From Bacillaceae bacterium (GTDB lineage Bacteria > Bacillota > Bacilli > JACDOE01), in assembly GCA_017656255.1 (NCBI GenBank), contig JACDOE010000013.1, positions 1-64,000 on the forward strand: a stretch of 64,000 nucleotides of DNA, read 5' to 3'. Both the position numbers and the translations under genes were made by a program. The notes beneath the pieces are model-generated. The model made no database searches, was not told where the DNA came from, and saw only the letters and a list, made by a program, of their open reading frames with translations. Of the stretch, positions 62,030 to 64,000 are shown one piece after another. How positions within the stretch are numbered: position 1 is the first letter of the stretch; the number at the start of each line of letters is the position of its first letter.

Positions 62030-62838
62030 TATTGAAAACATCTGACCAGCATGAATTGTATTATGAAACATACGGGGATCCGCATGCCCCTCCTCTTCTA
62101 TTGCTTCATGGGATCGGAGCGGATCACAAAATGTGGGCACCGCAGATTGAACACTATCCGTCGAACGGCTATTTTGTGATCACACCGGACCTGCGCGGAC
62201 ATGGCAAATCGTCAAAGGTGGACACACTGTCCATGACCGACTGGATACGGGATCTGCAAGAACTGCTGGATCATTTACAAATTGAATCATGCTCAGTCAT
62301 CGGCGTCAGCATGGGCGGCGTGATTGCCCAGCAGTTTGCCGTGTCCCATCCGGAGCGGGTTCAGGCCTTGATCCTCTGCGATACGTTTTCGGAACTGACC
62401 ACGTTTTGGGAAAAATGGCTCGGGTTTTCCCAATATCTCGGGTTTCATGTTTTCAAATGGCTGGGGAACCCCCTGTTTGCCAGACTGATGGCATCCGCCT
62501 ACAAGCCTGCATACGCCGGCAACGCAAGGGACTATTTTTATCGCAAAAGCCTGGAGGCGGACTTCAGCCAGCTGATTTTGTCCCGGAAAGTGATTAACCG
62601 GGTGAAGCTGCTGAAACATCTGAATAAGATCAAAGTCCCGGTTCTGGTTCTTTCGGGAGACGGGTTCGGCAGACAACTGGTGAAGATGAATCAGGAACTG
62701 GCCGATCACATCCCGGGTGCTGTTTTTAAAGTTTTAAAAGGCGGGATGGATCCATCCAATTTGGTTTGTCCGGAGGCCTTTGACGGGGAAGCTCTTCCAT
62801 TTTTGCAGGAGGTTGCGGGGCTGGATGAAGGAGGGTGA
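62026..62838 (+). CDS. Alpha/beta hydrolase with atypical catalytic His position
   Basis: 270 aa. Oxyanion region LLLLHGIGADHKMWAPQIEH, PDLRGHGKSS, nucleophile elbow VIGVSMGGVIAQ with Ser95, and Asp212 in VLVLSGDGFG. Where relatives have the catalytic His (GxGHxSNLE), this protein reads KGGMDPSNLVCPEAF, so His is replaced by Met-Asp. Either the triad is completed elsewhere or the enzyme has lost esterase activity. It is co-translated with a TetR regulator and followed by a terminator. Confidence 0.88.
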   Translation: MILKTSDQHELYYETYGDPHAPPLLLLHGIGADHKMWAPQIEHYPSNGYFVITPDLRGHGKSSKVDTLSMTDWIRDLQELLDHLQIESCSVIGVSMGGVIAQQFAVSHPERVQALILCDTFSELTTFWEKWLGFSQYLGFHVFKWLGNPLFARLMASAYKPAYAGNARDYFYRKSLEADFSQLILSRKVINRVKLLKHLNKIKVPVLVLSGDGFGRQLVKMNQELADHIPGAVFKVLKGGMDPSNLVCPEAFDGEALPFLQEVAGLDEGG

Positions 62839-62848
62839 ACACCAAGGA

Positions 62849-62891
62849 GAAGCATGCCGTTTATCTGTGGTATCGGCATGCTTCGTTTTTT
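62849..62891 (+). terminator. Terminator of the TetR-hydrolase operon
   Basis: GAAGCATGCCG (62849-62859) and CGGCATGCTTC (62874-62884) form a perfect 11-bp stem, followed by G and six T. Confidence 0.9.
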
Positions 62892-62945
62892 GGACATTCC
62901 ACTTTTCTTTTTTACTTGTAAAAAAAGAAGCCTAAGCACAGATCT

Positions 62946-63347
62946 TCACATCAATTTGTACTCATCATTATTTATTTCTATTGCTTTTGCTTTTATGAGA
63001 AGTTTGCAATTCCATATTTCCATCACAATGTTTGGCACAAAGAATTCTTTGTCAGGCTCCAGTATATCTTCAGGTTTTACATAAACTCTGTATAATTTAT
63101 CGTCGCAAACAACTTCACTTAATTCTGCATATTCCCACTCTTCCGTAGAAGCAATGTCATCATTAAAATATGAACCTGGATTGTGATAATAAAAAGATGT
63201 CACGCCACTTATTTTTAAGTGGTAATTATTTTTGGTGCATCCATCAACTCGGCTTACGTCCATTTCTATCGTGTGATTACTTAAATTTATATCGAAGTTA
63301 TTAATGATACTGAACCATAATTTGTCTAATTCTTTATTAATTTTCAT
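62946..63347 (-). CDS. Hypothetical protein, YxiG-like (133 aa)
   Basis: AT-rich gene. The N-terminal segment ELDKLWFSIINNFDINLSNH and KNNYHLKISGVTSFYYHNPG recall the Bacillus YxiG group found in the wapA toxin/immunity neighbourhood, but this is from memory and weak. ATG at 63347 is a possible start; the frame opens at 63362. It follows two small membrane-protein genes on the same strand, separated by 25-40 bases. Confidence 0.6.
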   Translation of the reverse strand: MKINKELDKLWFSIINNFDINLSNHTIEMDVSRVDGCTKNNYHLKISGVTSFYYHNPGSYFNDDIASTEEWEYAELSEVVCDDKLYRVYVKPEDILEPDKEFFVPNIVMEIWNCKLLIKAKAIEINNDEYKLM

Positions 63348-63386
63348 TGATATCACAACCATTCTGGGTTGATGCTAAGATTTCAA

Positions 63387-63743
63387 CTATTTCTCTTCAT
63401 CTTCCTGCCAGATCCATTTATCTTTATAGTGATATTCGTTGTCTATTTCTACATGAATGTCTCCTCTGGTAGTCCTGTACCAGGCCTTATATACCTCTCT
63501 ATCCTTTTTATATTCAATCTCATAGACTGTATTAGCTGTCCCTACCTTATCCTCAAAAGGACCCTCATTTTTTGTAATTTCAATGACTCTTCCGCCTTTT
63601 TCCCTAATAACCCGGTAAATTTCTTCTTTATGTTGTTCCACCGACCAGTAATATTTAATCATCCCCACAACAAAACCAATCAGTAAAAGGCTGGATAGGA
63701 TGATGAACATTACTAAATTAAAATTGGATTTAACTCTAATCAT
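63387..63743 (-). CDS. Hypothetical membrane-anchored protein (118 aa)
   Basis: One N-terminal membrane segment (about residues 9-29, NLVMFIILSSLLLIGFVVGM) is followed by a charged domain of about 85 residues (YRVIREKGGRVIEITKNEGP, TVYEIEYKKDREVYKAWYRT). AGGAG lies seven bases before the ATG at 63743. It overlaps the upstream gene by 8 bases. Family unknown; the layout resembles small DUF-type exported proteins of Bacillus. Confidence 0.65.
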   Translation of the reverse strand: MIRVKSNFNLVMFIILSSLLLIGFVVGMIKYYWSVEQHKEEIYRVIREKGGRVIEITKNEGPFEDKVGTANTVYEIEYKKDREVYKAWYRTTRGDIHVEIDNEYHYKDKWIWQEDEEK

Positions 63744-64000
63744 TTTTCGACTCCTGAACGTTCATAATCTTTTGTATGACAGGAATAAAGTAAAAATCAA
63801 CCAATACAGAAAATAGATTAAAGGCAAAGAAACTGATTATGTAATTGTGACTGACTTTAAAAATTAATATATATACGGGGAACGAGAACAGGAAGTGAAG
63901 GACCATAAACAATAACGTTACTTTCAATAAGCCAGTGTTAAAGTATCTAAATTCCCTTATAAGTAAACACCATAAAATAATGATTTGAGCAAAGTATGGC
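63736..64000 (-). CDS. Partial multi-spanning membrane protein, cut by the window edge
   Basis: The frame is open from the window edge without a stop, and continues upstream of the apparent TTG start at 63927. Visible residues begin PYFAQIIILWCLLIREFRYF and include hydrophobic segments VTLLFMVLHFLFSFPVYILI and IISFFAFNLFSVLVDFYFIP. At least three membrane segments are present. It overlaps the next gene by 8 bases. Family unknown. Confidence 0.6.
   Translation of the reverse strand, partial: PYFAQIIILWCLLIREFRYFNTGLLKVTLLFMVLHFLFSFPVYILIFKVSHNYIISFFAFNLFSVLVDFYFIPVIQKIMNVQESKND

Overview
The window is chromosomal DNA of an endospore-forming Firmicute of the order Bacillales. The evidence is a cotJ spore-coat operon, a gerA/gerC/gerB germinant-receptor operon, a Gmad2-domain germination protein, candidate sporulation promoters, strong AGGAGG ribosome binding sites with frequent GTG and TTG starts, an S-layer (SLH) protein, a CcpA cre site and a yybP-ykoY riboswitch. 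Codon use in the core is moderately GC-rich. A thermophilic or Thermoactinomycetaceae-like member would fit, but that is inference. I see no rRNA, tRNA, CRISPR array or intact prophage.

Layout. 1-8.65 kb is an accessory stretch: an AT-rich orphan gene, a giant secreted RCC1/Ig-like/SLH protein, a divergent NarL-type two-component system and remnants of two insertion sequences. 8.66-9.8 kb holds the cotJ operon in the unusual order B-C-A. 10.6-17.4 kb is a complete propionyl-CoA to succinyl-CoA module under a TetR regulator: biotin carrier, biotin carboxylase, mutase large subunit, mutase small subunit fused to epimerase, and carboxyltransferase. 18.4-22.0 kb is a TRAP transporter (2-oxoacid type by resemblance) with a -24/-12 sigma-54 promoter, two upstream palindromes and a cre site. 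22.3-32.9 kb is mixed housekeeping: an inositol-phosphatase-family enzyme, a Gln-rich probable sporulation protein, a TerC protein behind a Mn2+ riboswitch, threonine aldolase, a DEAD-box helicase, acetyltransferase, HxlR regulator, 2-hydroxyacid dehydrogenase and small zinc-ribbon proteins.

33.1-37.9 kb is the pdhABCD pyruvate dehydrogenase operon. 39.9-42.0 kb is a thiol-redox operon (CcdA, ResA-like, Lgt-like membrane protein). 43.6-48.7 kb is a branched-chain amino-acid ABC transporter (livJHMGF) followed by a thioesterase. 48.9-54.2 kb has a fumarase/aspartase-family lyase, a sulfur-relay trio (DsrE, rhodanese, one-domain FAD protein), and a beta-carbonic anhydrase with a SulP anion transporter. 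54.4-58.7 kb is the germinant-receptor operon and a divergent, almost pure Gln/Ala heptad-repeat protein. 59-64 kb becomes AT-rich and accessory: a minimal kinase-like protein, a frameshifted lipoprotein, a truncated NADAR protein, a TetR plus hydrolase operon, and small proteins cut by the window edge.

Together the metabolic genes suggest carbon supply from branched-chain amino acids, propionyl-CoA precursors and organic acids, feeding methylmalonyl-CoA, pyruvate and TCA-cycle steps. The most unusual points are the sigma-54/cre-controlled TRAP operon, the mutase-epimerase fusion, the permuted cotJ operon, the Gln-heptad protein beside the germination genes, and the Lgt-like member of the CcdA/ResA operon.
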